DNA of 64,000 nt from Impatiens glandulifera (taxonomy: Eukaryota > Streptophyta > Magnoliopsida > Ericales > Balsaminaceae), in NCBI RefSeq assembly GCF_907164915.1, contig NC_061867.1, positions 34,655,751 through 34,719,750 of the forward strand, read 5' to 3'. A program made the translations under genes and the position numbers. Of the stretch, positions 49,901 to 61,424 are shown piece after piece. Every line of letters begins with the position of its first letter. Positions within the stretch are counted from its first letter, which is position 1. The notes beneath the pieces are model-generated. The model searched no databases, was not told where the DNA came from, and saw only the letters and a list, made by a program, of their open reading frames with translations.

Positions 49901-51474
49901 AGCAACCTTTCAAGGAAACATAGTTTTTAATACTTAAAACAGACCAAAATTGAGAAAAAAGAGCTTTAAGACTTCATTTTTTTAAATTACTCCAATCATG
50001 GTATCATATCCTGAAATGTATTTCAAAGAATCTGCATAATACAATGTGTAATCAACAATATAATATTGATCAACAATGTGCAATACAATTATTTAGTCTA
50101 AGCAATATATTTTATTAGCAAAACATTTGAATCAGTAACATGAAGAAAATACATATACAAGGAAATAGATCTGTTGTACTATATTTGTATCTTTCTAATC
50201 TTGTATGGTGTAATATTAATTGGTTTAGCATTGCTATCTTCATTAATCAGAGTGAAAGCACATGCATTCTTTAAAGCATGTCAGGAAAAAATTGTGCCCT
50301 GGATCACAACTGTCTAATTGATGTTACAAAAACTCACCTGAAGCTCAACATCAATGTAATCAGCTCCAGTCTCCATCGCGAATCTAAGTGCATCTAGCCG
50401 ACTGTTCTCGTCACCATCATACTGGCCACCTTCCCATGTTGGTCTAGAAAAATCATCACACAAGAAAGTTCAATCACTGATGAAGATTACTAAGAACTCC
50501 AATGAGGTGATCTTGAACATGCGCAGAAAACATATATAACAAGATAAAAAGAACTAACATAAGGAATATGAAATGCATAGCAATGAGGTTTTCAGCAAAT
50601 GTTTCATGGAATCCGATTGGTTGTATGCATTCAATATCCAAGTTCCAAGGGGGGAAATGAGACTGGTTTAGTGGTTAGAGGTCAATGGTTCAAGGTTTAC
50701 CTATAAAATGTCCCAGTTCCATGGAGGGGAAAGGGAATTAGTCGCAAAATTGGGCAATTGTTCAAACATTTAAGCCAAGGCAAGTCAACTCCAGGTATCT
50801 AATATACTGTGTTAACACTTCTGTATTGTTTTCCGTCAGCAGTCAGTGGAGTGAAAAATCTATAACTTAAGAACCTAAGATAATAGTTCCACATGATTAA
50901 AGAGTAAGGGGTCAAACATCAAAGCTTGAGCATCGTTAAGCTTCCTTTAGCTCACATTATTAACAAAAAATTGAAACAAAAGTGTAATCTTCATACTATT
51001 CTGTTACTCGAAACCAGATCTCGATGTTTGCAATATATTATCCAATTCATCCTATGATAAAATTAGATCAGCATGTGCATAAGATTATATACCTGTACGT
51101 GAAGAGAGTAGGCAAAGGACAGCTTTTGATCAAGGTCTCGATGTCCCGACGAGGATTGAAGTTCTTCAAACTATCAAGTCGAAGCTCAACCACGTCAGCG
51201 CCACTTGTTTTGGCCCTATACATATCCTTCACCATCCGATCCACGGAATCCGCCATCAAAGGAGCACAAATGAGTGTGCTGTTACGGATAACATCTCCAT
51301 TCTCCATATTCAGACGTGCTGCAGTAGATTCAACCTGGCGTTCGCGAGATGGCGAGAGAAAATTCAAGATAAAGTTTCAGCTCTAAAACCTGATTAGATG
51401 ATCGTGAGGTAGAGATACCAAATCAAATAGATAAAATTCGAACTTGAAAACTAGACGATGCTCACCAACTCCAT
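46952..51474 (-). CDS. DHD/SHD: Bifunctional 3-dehydroquinate dehydratase / shikimate dehydrogenase
   Basis: Catalyses steps three and four of the shikimate pathway. Coding exons on the minus strand: 51466-51474, 51093-51334, 50338-50443, 49688-49906, 49089-49435, 48359-48422, 48125-48233, 47907-48050, 47335-47483, 47084-47246, 46952-46992. All introns are GT-AG; the joined length is 1593 nt (530 residues). Type I dehydratase domain, about residues 22-240: catalytic His in SNHNYQ (~143) and Schiff-base Lys in DIVKFA (~170). Shikimate dehydrogenase domain, about 250-530: SHSKSP (~265), catalytic Lys in TIPHKE (~314), Asp in GCNTDY (~352), NADP loop GAGGAGKA (~387), and the QAYEQF tail. No stops or frame breaks were seen, so it looks functional. 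It starts with a 9-nt coding exon. No plastid transit peptide is visible, which suggests a cytosolic isoform. If the tiny exon is wrong, the next in-frame ATG is at 51307. Confidence 0.95.
50660..50770 (+). mobile_element. SINE-like sequence in an intron of the shikimate gene
   Basis: A-box-like TGGTTTAGTGGTTAGAG at 50664-50680 and B-box-like GGTTCAAGGTT at 50687-50697, spaced more tightly than in a normal tRNA. Weak candidate. Confidence 0.3.
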
Positions 51475-53029
51475 CCGGGTGAAGAAGAAAGCCAGCCACC
51501 AGCAATATCCGCAGTACAAAAACGTTATGCAATTCTTGCTCTTATGTAATCCCCTTAAAATCCATATTCATCCCTAAACTTATTAACTTATTATTTGAAT
51601 CTTTATCTCTAATCTTCAGCTCATTTTCATTTTAAAAATAATAATTATTATTATTAAGTTATATTGCGGATAAGAATGACAATTTAAAACCGTCTTCATT
51701 ATTGGGTAATCGATTCAAATCAAATAGATTGGTGTGAATTTTATTCGCTTTATCGGGATCAGGACAGATTTTAAAAAAATCAAAATATGTTGATTGTAGT
51801 TCGGGACGGGAATAATATTTACATGCTCTATACCGATTCATAAACTTAACCCGAAAAATGTCGATTATATTTTGAAAAAATATTGTTATTGGATTTTATT
51901 TATTTGTGTATTTAATATTTTAAAATTATTGTTATTAAATAATTTTTTTATTTTATATTTTGAAAATTTATAACTATAAATATATAAATTATTTAATTTT
52001 ATTATTTATATTTTAAGTTTAAATTATTTTTTGGTTGTTGTGAAGAGCGGAAAAATCTCGTCCTCATCTTTATCCCTGATTGGGCGTAGAGAGTAAACCC
52101 AACCACCTCATTGTTATTAGCATGAACGAATTCAAAATTCTGAGTTGAGTTAGAGTTGTATTTAAAAAAATAACGAGAAAATTTTGGATAAAATGAGGGT
52201 ATAAATGTAAGTTTGGTTATTTTTTAATAATTAAATAAACCAATAATGAATTAAATTGAATAAAATTAAAATGTAATGTCACATTTTTATCATAAAAAAA
52301 ATATGGTGGACCGAACCCCTACATACACCAGCTACTATTGGCGTGGCTAAAATAATGGTTTATTTTAATTTTTTTTATGTACAAATTTAATATTTATTTT
52401 AAATAAAATTAAGTTTAGGTTTTAAATTAAATCTCTCATATAAGTTAGAGGATTCGATATATACAGCTTCACCTACCCTTCTTTATTATTTGTCTTGCTT
52501 ACCAACCCTTCTCTTTTTATTTTCTAAAATATTTTATTTAAAGCACTTAACTTTCTTCTATAAAATTGAATATGAAGGAAATTATTATATATTATTATTT
52601 TCTTAGTACAATTTTATGTTTATTGATTTAACTAAATTTTTTTAGGTTTAATATAAATTAGTTAATGAAATTATAATATAATATCTTTAAGAAACGAAAC
52701 GTCAACAGAAACTGAAGTGAAGCATGCCTTATCACATTGGGTTATTGGGACTTTTACCAATCTCATTAATTAAATTATTAATCAAATAATTTCTTTAAAA
52801 AAAATTCCAATCCGGACAATAGAGATGAAGTCAGTTCAAATTTTAAGTTTATAGAGAAGATATTAAAAATTAAAGCTAAATTATGTTTTGAAATATTCAA
52901 ATCCTAATAAAAATTTGAAGTTTATTCTTTTATGCGACTATTTTTTTAATAATATATTACCTACAATAATTTTTTTTTTATCAATGATTTGGATATATAG
53001 TGTTATTAATTCTTGTATTTTCATTTTGA
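51475..53029. other. 5' flank of the shikimate gene and AT-rich intergenic DNA
   Basis: Should contain the 5' UTR and promoter of the minus-strand gene, but no clear TATA box was singled out. No other gene recognised. Confidence 0.4.
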
Positions 53030-53193
53030 GTAATGATATATACAGTACTTTCGCATAACACCTAATTCATTTGAAAAGAAAAAAAAATATATATCTTAAA
53101 AAAAATTACAAGAGAGAAATATTTTCTCTTTTTTTTCAAATGAGATAGGTGCTATGTGAAGGTGCTGTATAAGGATGTTGTATATATCATTAC
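53030..53193. mobile_element. MITE, copy 2
   Basis: 164 bp, starts GTAATGATATATACAGTAC and ends GTTGTATATATCATTAC. The inner ends are CACCTAATTCATTTGAAAAG and CAAATGAGATAGGTGC. Same family as 22048-22226, diverged by point changes and a shorter loop. Confidence 0.85.
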
Positions 53194-54419
53194 TCTTTTA
53201 TTTAAATAGTTTAAACGTGAAAACTCAGCATGACACTAAAGAATGAAAAATCAATCATAGAGTAATCTAAGAAAAAGCATTTGACATATTGACATAACCT
53301 AAGATTTTAATCATTAATTGTAAGATTAAAGTATATAAATAAATAACAAAATCATTCTAAATTAAACAATAAACAAATTAAGAGGGGTCTTAATTTTATT
53401 TTATATTTAATTTAGATATAAAAACATTATATATTTTACTCTAAGAAGAGTGTCCAAAGAGCTCATGAGGTAGGAAATACAAATGCACCATTAGACTTAA
53501 TTTAAAAACAAAAAAAAAATCTTTTTTTTTTAATCTTCACTCTTTATTTCTTTCTTTACTTTTTCAATCTCAAACTTTCCTTTTTTCATCTTAAAAAATA
53601 AAAAATCAATTTTATCACTAGTTTGTCTTAAGTATAAACTTATACCTATTAATAGTTATTATAAGTATGAATATAAAATTATAGGGATAATTGTTTATTT
53701 ATACATAATTTTCATATTTATTTTAAAATATAGGCTATGAAATAAATATAAAAGATCTCTTATTAATTTTTAAAAGTTAATATATATATATATATTTTAA
53801 TTTAAATATTCTTTATTATTTTGTTTTACAATTTTTAATTTTATATTTCAACTTTTTTGTTTAATATTTTTTTTAATTTTAATTTTTTCTCTAATAATAT
53901 ATATTTTTAAATAATAAAATTTTAAAATAATAATAGGCCCAATTATTATTTGGAGTTCAAGCTTGAAATAGAAACATGGTCCAACTTTGAGAACTGCTGT
54001 ATTTGAAACTCGATGAATACACATTTTGTTATTTGAGCTTTTTACACAAACGAAAATTAATCCATCTGTTTTAAATCATGAAATTACTTTATTTTTATTT
54101 AATTCCAGCTGACTTATTACTTCTATTATGAATATTTTATTTATGTCAAACAAAACCAGTTCTTTTTCACATTCTCCATGGGTTTTTCATATTCTTCTCC
54201 TTCATCTCATTCTTTAAATAACCACACTCTAACTCGTTCAATTCATAAAAAGTTCATCCGTGACCTCAGACCTCTAATGTTCTATGGACTCATCAACCAC
54301 TCGTGAATAGTTTGTTAACATGAACAAAAAAAAAAAAAACTTCTGGGAAGGAATATGAAAACATGTGGCTGAATTTATCAAAGACTTATGGTTCAATTTC
54401 TTCATAGAATTATTCAAAT
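53194..54419. other. Intergenic, no gene
   Basis: AT-rich with long A and T runs. Nothing supported. Confidence 0.4.
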
Positions 54420-55614
54420 TTGATGGATGTTGGATTGTATGTACCTTTAGGGTCAATTAACAAAATTTCAATTTCATATCCTTATTTGCTTGAAATTCCA
54501 TCAAACATTAATTTCTACGTGTCTAACGTGACGCACATGATTCCATCATCAGGGAACTCTAGTTCGTCTTCTAATTCAACAATGATGGGTTGGTCAACTA
54601 GGAAGTTTACAACACCGCCTCCTTTTATGGATTTTTGTATCGTATAGACTATGTCATATTCAGATATCATCATCATCCATTTGGCTAGCATTGGAGATAA
54701 GAGTGTCCATTGGAACAAGAAGTGTATATGATTCAATCTAGATGCCAACTTGATGAGATAGGCATGCATGTAGTGTTAATATTTTTTTGGGAATTAAAGG
54801 AGAACTAGCATGACACCCCACAACGATGCCCCCCACTTAAACTTAAAGCGCTTCCAGATGAAATTGAACCTATGACCTTTTGGTCTCTTAAGCCGACTCT
54901 TACCACTAGGCTACCTTGATGGAGTTATTGTCTTAATCTTTTTGTGACCCATGCTAATGCTCAACATACTTTCTCGACTGGAGTGTAGCTAAGTTCACAT
55001 CCAGTCATTCTCTTACTACTATAATAAACAACTGTCTCGATTTTATTCTCATTTTTTAAACCAAAAGGCTTCCCATTGTTGTTTATGTTACACTGAGATA
55101 TAGTATGAGAGGGATATTGGGTTTAGGTGGCATGAGTACTAGGGATGATTTTAGATAATTTTTTATTTTTTCAAATGCTCGTTGACAATTTTCATCCCAT
55201 ATGATTTCTTTTTTCCTTTTTTATAAGCTTAAATAGTAGATCACATGTCGTGGTAAGCTTACTGAAAAATCGGCTAATGTATTAGATTTTTTCAAGGAAT
55301 TCTTGGACCTTTTTATTTTTATTTTGAGGAACTGGCCTAGCCGTTATTGCTTCTATTTTTTAGGGATTGACATTGATTCCTCTTTGGGTGATCAAGAAAC
55401 CCAACATTTTATTAGCGGTGATTATGAATGTGCATTTCTTCGGATTAATTTGTAACTGATATTTCATAATCATTTATAGGATTTTTCGAGGTTTAGGACA
55501 TGCCCTTGTTAATCCTTGGATTTGATGATCATGTCATCGACATAGACTTCAACTTCTTTGTGGATCATGTCACGAAGGATCATGATAGTTTCCCTTTGGT
55601 AAGTTGCTCCCATG
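54420..55614 (-). pseudogene. Decayed Tat-lineage Gypsy pol (reverse transcriptase to RNase H)
   Basis: Read on the minus strand from 55614: ETIMILRDMIHKEVEVYVDD, which is the reverse transcriptase YVDD active-site region (about 55560-55610). The RT end and RNase H follow in broken frames (for example IIWDENCQRAFEKIKNYL near 55180). After a SINE insertion comes the RNase H end at 54769-54515 (MLAKWMMMISEYDIVYTIQK, then VNFLVDQP), leading towards the second RNase H typical of Tat elements. Many stops and frame breaks show long decay. The N-terminal side is cut at 55614, where the 80-bp minisatellite starts. There is no sign that it belongs to the element at 23-29 kb. Confidence 0.8.
54778..54922 (-). 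mobile_element. tRNA-derived SINE inside the Tat pol remnant
   Basis: On the minus strand: GGTAGCCTAGTGGTAAGAG (A box) near 54916, then a B box GGTTCAATTTC near 54870, a unique body and an A-run tail at 54788-54782. The pol reading resumes on either side, so it is an insertion. Confidence 0.65.
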
Positions 55615-55616
55615 TT

Positions 55617-55873
55617 CGATAGGTATGGGAGATCATTCGTACATGATCCCGTTTTAAAACATTAATCGTAGTTAGGTATCAAAACCCTATTTGATGATAG
55701 GTACGTGAGATCGTTCGTACATGATCTCATTTTTAAACCCTAATTGTTATTAATCATCAAAACCTATATGTTGATAGGTACATGAGATTATACACGATCC
55801 TGTTTTAATATTAGTAAGTACTACAACCCTATTTGTCGATACGTACGTGAGATCGTTCGTACATGATCCCATT
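55617..55873. repeat. 80-bp minisatellite, partial array
   Basis: About three monomers of the repeat seen at 7343-8690, with the same GATCGTTCGTACATGATC core and CCGTTTTAAAAC run. Joined to Tat pol on the left and cut by the Sirevirus-like LTR on the right. Confidence 0.9.
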
Positions 55874-58014
55874 TGATAGGATCGGCTTTATCAATAGAGA
55901 CGGGGGTCTGGCTAATGATGAAGGCTTATGAAAAACGGTTTGATAGAAATCCTGTTAGGGATTAATATCTCTTTCTATTCTACGCAAACTTGTGTAAACA
56001 CTTGAAACAGATTCAAGACGGAATTGTTTACTTGGGTTTGAAGCACAAGATGAAATATGAAAAGATAACAGAAAAGAAGAACACAAAAGTTTGTTTATGA
56101 ATGTTCGGAGAAACTCTCCTACGTCACCCCTTCTTCCAACCACCGGAAGGATTCACTATATGATGAGAATCAAATACAGTTTACACACACTCTTAGCTCA
56201 TTATTGAACAGAACACTTTCTGTTCAATTACAAGAAGATGAAGAATATCACTCAGCTAATGGTGTTTTAATTCTAGCTCTCTCTCTCGATTCACACACAG
56301 TACAATCAAAAAAAGCTTCACAGAATAAGTTCAGTAAGCAAAGTGATTGAGTAGTCTCTCTCTACAAAATCAGAATGCTTGTTCGCAAGATTGGTTAAGG
56401 CAAGATCCGGTGCTTCGTCCGTTGCTCTAAGGATCAGTTAAATACTGAGCAGGAGCTAACGGTCAAATCTTCAAGAATGATACGTGGCGCGCTTCTATTG
56501 GAAAGCCTCCATTGTACACAACAGGTTCTGAGCACAAGGATCGTGGCCGTACCGAACTGGTAGTGCGCCGAATATTCCATCAGGGATGTACCTGCAAAAC
56601 GGGTAATGTGAGGAAAATTCTCTTACGTGGCATTCCTTGATTGGATGCATATAGCTGTTGTACTAATCTTCATAGGAAAGTGGAGCAGAAGTAGGGTACA
56701 ACTATAGCACATGGGTAGAAAAAATGCTAGATTCAAGCGTACTGCTTGAACAGAGCATTAGACGTATTTCAGTTAGACGGATTTGGGAAAATCAGTCTAA
56801 TGAAATAAGTCAACTCCTTCTAATGAAAAACGTCTATTAGACCGCCTGGTCTAATATAATTAGACTCGCGTCTAATAACCATTAGACGGGTACGTCCAAC
56901 TCCATTGAGTTAGACTACACGTCTAATTCCTGTTCTACCTCAGACTTGTCTGAAGGAGTTAGACTCACGTCTAACTTTCAATTAATTAGACAACCCGTCT
57001 AATTATAATAACCATTAGACCGGAACGTCTAACTCTACTGAGTTAGACTGCCGCGTCTAATTTCGGTTCTACCTCAGACTTGTCTAAAAGAGTTAGACCC
57101 ACGTCTAACTTTCAATTAATTAGACAACTCGTCTAATTATAATAACCATTAGACCGTCACGTCTAACTCCATTGAGTTAGACTGCCGCGTCTAATTCCGG
57201 TTCTACCTCAGACTTGTTTGAAGGAGTTAATTAAACCCACGTCTAACTTTCAATTAATTAGACAACCCGTCTAATTATAATAACCATTAGACCGACACGT
57301 CTAACTCCACTGAGTTAGACAGCCGCGTCTAATTCCGGTTCTACCTCAGACTTGTCTGAAGGAGTTAGACCCACGTCTAACTTTCAATTAATTAGACAAC
57401 CCGTCTAATTATAATAACCATTAGACTGGCACGTCTAACTCCACTGAGTTAGACTACCGCGTTAATTCCGGTTCTACCTCAGACTTGTCTGAAGGAGTTA
57501 GACCCACGTCTAACTTTCAATTAATTAGACAACCCGTCTAATTATAATAACCATTAGACCTACACGTCTAACTCCGATGAGTTAGACTAGTACGTCTAAT
57601 TCTATTAGACTCACGTCTAATTCCGTGTATTCATTAGACTACCTGTCTAATTCTTTACGTCTATTAGACTTACACGTCTAACTCCGATGAGTTAGACTGT
57701 ACGTCTAATTCTGTGTATTCATTAGACTACCCGTCTAATTCTTTACACGTCTATTAGACTTACACGTTTAATTCCTTTAGACTATTAGACTGCCCGTCTA
57801 ACTCCGTTAAGTTAGACTGTGCGTCTAATTCCATTAGACCTGCGTCTAATTTTATGCGAATGGAGATCAAAATCGGTCTAATGACCCTCATTAGATCCAA
57901 GTTTAATAACATGCTGTCTCAATACACCTGTATTGAAACTTATAAATTATTTCATCATCAAAATATCAGGGGATAAATTATTTCAACACTTAGTCAAAAT
58001 AATTTGACCCAACA
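55874..58014 (-). repeat. 3' LTR of Sirevirus-like element 2
   Basis: 2141 bp. On the minus strand it starts TGTTGGGTCAAATT and ends CCGATCCTATCA. A purine tract AAAAAATGGGAAAT (58028-58015) precedes it. More than half of the LTR is the 143-bp repeat. The block GGGGTGACGTAGGAG (56132-56118) matches the other Sirevirus-type LTRs. Confidence 0.9.
56750..57860. repeat. LTR-internal tandem array, ~143-bp monomer with TTAGAC/GTCTAA motifs
   Basis: About five full monomers (each with GGTTCTACCTCAGACTTGTC, AACTTTCAATTAATTAGACA and ATAATAACCATTAGAC) followed by shorter degenerate units from 57560. Each monomer contains roughly a dozen TTAGAC or GTCTAA hexamers facing each other, with strong hairpin potential. 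Confidence 0.92.
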
Positions 58015-58301
58015 ATTTCCCATTTTTTGATGAAGAAATTGCAAACCTGCATACATATAACACGACATGCATTTATCCAATAAATAAACAAACAGATAGC
58101 ATGCAAGTAATCTTTTCAAAAACATCCATGTTAATCACATATGAGTGTTTCCAGAGGAAACACTCAAAACGTTGTTCAATGTAACCATTATAAGTTTACC
58201 AAAAACATAATAAAAACATTCAAAATAGATATAAAAAGGCGTTTAATCATTAGTCTTCTTCTTCTTCCTGGTCATAACTTCTGGACGGGATAGACTTCAA
58301 C

Positions 58302-59060
58302 CTAAGATGCCTCTAAGACAGCAGTTAGAGGGGAGTTGAAGTCTTCACTTTTTCGTTTCTTAGACTTGATTGTTTCCACCTTTTGGATATAATCTACCAC
58401 TTTCTGGTAGTTCATGATCTTAGAAGGGAGGGGGAAACTCTTACCAGGTTCGTTCAGACGATGACAGAGAAAGGAGCTGAGAGGACCATCAAAGCCGAAG
58501 ATCTTCTTTCTAGCTACAACCATTCTAACAAGATTCCCGAAGAGGAAGCTTGTCCAGTTCACAGGAACACCCCTAGTGATAGCCACCATTATCTGAAAAA
58601 CCTTCGTACAATACTTGAAGGAGGTTTCTTTAGACAGAAGGGATTTAGAAATGATATCACTTAGAAGAGCATATTCAACCTTCAGAAGGTTTTTCTTTCC
58701 ATGAATATCTACTTCAGGGGAATCGGAAAAGACTTTTATCATCGAAATCATGAGGTTAGGGTGAGTGGTAGAGAAATCATCAATACCTTCTATTGGGAGA
58801 TGGAAAAACTCACCAAAAGATTCTTCTTTGAGCCATACCATATGGCCCATTACAACACCAGCAATAACATTATCTTGATAGAAGCTAGCGGTTTGGAAGA
58901 ATTCGTTGACAAGCTGTTCATGATAGGTTTCGTGAGGAGTGAGGAATCTTCTCAGCCCAGAAGCTTTTAACGATTCGAACATCCTTTTCATGCCCGGAGA
59001 TTCAATAGTGGAAACAGATTGAAAGTCCACCTGAATTGATTTAGTTCGGAAGGGCAACAT
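58302..59060 (-). CDS. Env-position ORF of Sirevirus-like element 2
   Basis: 253-codon-long intact frame between the RNase H end and the 3' LTR, starting MLPFRTKSIQVDFQSVS. It is homologous in order and spacing to the first third of the ORF at 33379-34100: VDF start, GL-x-FL segment, LxEFFxxA-type segment (LVNEFFQTA), EFFHLPIEG matching VFQLPTEG, YALLSDIISKSL matching YRPLYDIISKSI, and VNWTSFLFGNL matching INWAEVIFSNL. It ends with a basic KSKKRKSED segment and a stop, so it lacks the long coiled-coil tail of the other copy. No signal peptide or membrane helix is seen. Function unknown. Its open state next to a decayed pol could be chance or could reflect later loss of pol. Confidence 0.7.
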   Translation of the reverse strand: MLPFRTKSIQVDFQSVSTIESPGMKRMFESLKASGLRRFLTPHETYHEQLVNEFFQTASFYQDNVIAGVVMGHMVWLKEESFGEFFHLPIEGIDDFSTTHPNLMISMIKVFSDSPEVDIHGKKNLLKVEYALLSDIISKSLLSKETSFKYCTKVFQIMVAITRGVPVNWTSFLFGNLVRMVVARKKIFGFDGPLSSFLCHRLNEPGKSFPLPSKIMNYQKVVDYIQKVETIKSKKRKSEDFNSPLTAVLEAS

Positions 59061-59847
59061 TTTGATTTGATGAACAAGGGATTGAGAGATTCAAAAGATT
59101 CGATTTCTAAAGAGAGAAAGAGAGATTTCAAGGATCTTCTAACCTTTTAGAGAGAATGAACCTATTAATACCGGAGTTTTAATCATGAAGAAGAAAACTA
59201 ACGATTACTCCTACCGTCAAGAATTTCAAAAGACATTTCCCAATAAACAACATTTAATGTTAGCATGAAATAGTATGTCTAATGCTAAATGTACAAGCAA
59301 AAGATGTCAGAAATATTAGTCATTTCTTGCATATTGAGAGACACGTGTCTTCAATTCTTTTGAGGAATGACTGATTTATTTTTCGGCGGGAAAGATAACT
59401 CAAACAGACATCATTAAAGGACAGTTGTCCCAAATGCCAGAAGATGAAGAGTCTAATTACACCAGTAGTTAGACGTTTTTTATTCTCCTTTTCACATTTT
59501 CAACTTCTTTTTGAAAATCAGTTTATTAGACGTGTGCGTCTAATTATGCTATAACAGCGCGTAAGACACGCGTGTCTGATTAGAAGTGAGCATCCTCTTG
59601 CTAATGACGTAAAAACGTCTAATGTCTATTAGACGTGTCCGTCTAATATATGCATCCGTCTAATCAAACAGGTTAAGATAACCAAGACAATGATTTCATA
59701 TAAAGATGAAACCGCTAAGGGAGATGTTCGTCTAAGTAGTTGTGTTTCTCAGACTCTGAATCCTTAAGACAAGTTAAGACCTTCGTCTTTCATATATGTT
59801 CAGTTTTGTTTTGAACAATACGTTCCCCCTCAATTTATGCACATAAT

Positions 59848-61424
59848 TGCGTCAATCAAGATCAACAAGACCTAACATATTTCTAAAATGAGAAAACTTA
59901 GCTTCCAGAAGAGGTTTCGTGAAAATGTCTGCAGTTTGTTGATCTGTAAGAACATGTTTAAGACGGATTTGCTTCTGATTGACGTGTTCTCGGATGAAAT
60001 GATGCCTGATTTCAATATGCTTTGTCCGAGAATGCAGAACAAGATTATAGGATATTGCGATGGCACTTGTGTTGTCGCAGAAAATTGGAGATTCATCAGC
60101 CTCAATCCCATAGTCTCTGAGCTGTTGTTGAATCTACAAAACTTGAGAGCAGCAACTACCAGCTGCAAGATACTCTGCTTCAGCTGTAGAAGTTTCCACA
60201 GAAGTCTGCTTCTTGCTGAACCATGTGATTAGACGATCTCCAAGGAACTGGCAAGTTCCACTTGTGCTTTTTCTATCAATTTTGCATCCTGCATAATCTG
60301 CATCTGAGAAACTAATTAAATTGAAACTGGAATCCTTCGGATACCACAGTCCCACATTTTGAGTTCCTTTCAAGTATTTAATAATACGTTTAACAGCAGT
60401 AAAATGAGAGAGTTTAGGATCAGCCTGAAATCTGCCACAGACACCAACAATAAATTGAATGTCTGGCCTGCTAGCTGTTACATATAGTAAGGAACCGATG
60501 AGTCCTTTATATGCTGTAACATCTACACTTTGGCCACCTTCATCTTTGTCCAATTTGACTGAGGAGCTCATAGGAGTAGCTGCTATAGAACAATTCTCCA
60601 AACCAAATTTCTTTAGCAATTCTTTGGTGTATTTGGCCTGGTTGATGAGAGTTCCATTTTCTAACTGTCGGATTTGAAGCCCAAGGAAGAATGTAAGTTA
60701 TCCCATCATGCTCATTTCAAACCTATCATGCATCAGCTTGACAAATTTCTCACACAGTTTGAGGTTAGTTGACCCAAAGATAATGTCATCAACATATATT
60801 TGAACAAGTAATATATGAGAATCTTTAGCAAATCTAAACAGGGTTTTATCCACTGTTCCAACAACAAAATCATGATCAAATAAGAAATTGGTTAAGGTGT
60901 CATACCAAGGTCTAGGAGCTTGTTTTAGACCATACAGTGCTTTGTTAAGCCTATAAACATGATTAGGTAAAACATGATCTACGAAACTAGGGGCTTGCTC
61001 AACATATACTTCTTCACTTAATTTTCCATTTAAAAATGCACTTTTCATATCCATTAAAATTCTTAAATGATGCATATGCTAGGAAGATTCTGATTGCTTC
61101 TAGTCTTGCAACCGGTGCAAAAGACTCATCAAAATCAATACCTTCCTCTTGTTTGTATCCTTGAGCAACTAAACGAGCTTTGTTTCTAATGACTAAGTCA
61201 TCTTCACTAAGTTTGTTTCTAAAGACTCATCTTGTTCCTATAACTGACTTGTCAGTTGGTCTAGGAGTAAGATATCATACTTTATTTCTATCAAATTGGT
61301 TTAACTCCTCTTGCATAGCATTGATCCAATCTGGATCAACTATAGCTTCACCAATTTTCTTTGGTTCAATTTGATAAATAAATGTAGAATTGGCCATTTC
61401 ATCCATCAACTGACGTCTTGTCCT
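59848..61424 (-). pseudogene. Reverse transcriptase and RNase H of Sirevirus-like element 2
   Basis: Minus strand. RT begins after the stop at 61425-61427, in broken frames (DPDWINAMQEELNQF near 61310, [16 protein letters not shown] near 61160). It continues at 61075-60698 with [32 protein letters not shown] and the YVDDIIFGS active site (about 60790). RNase H follows at 60619-60134 (TASRPDIQFIVG, DADYAGCKIDRKSTSG, TSTAEAEYLAAG) and ends near 59848 (KHIEIRHHFIREH, DIFTKPL, GLVDLD). Stops at 61275-61277, 61227-61229 and 60134-60136 fall where the family has tryptophan, and a frame break lies near 61080. A purine-rich AATTGAGGGGGAACG follows the pol stop directly (59840-59826). Confidence 0.88.
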
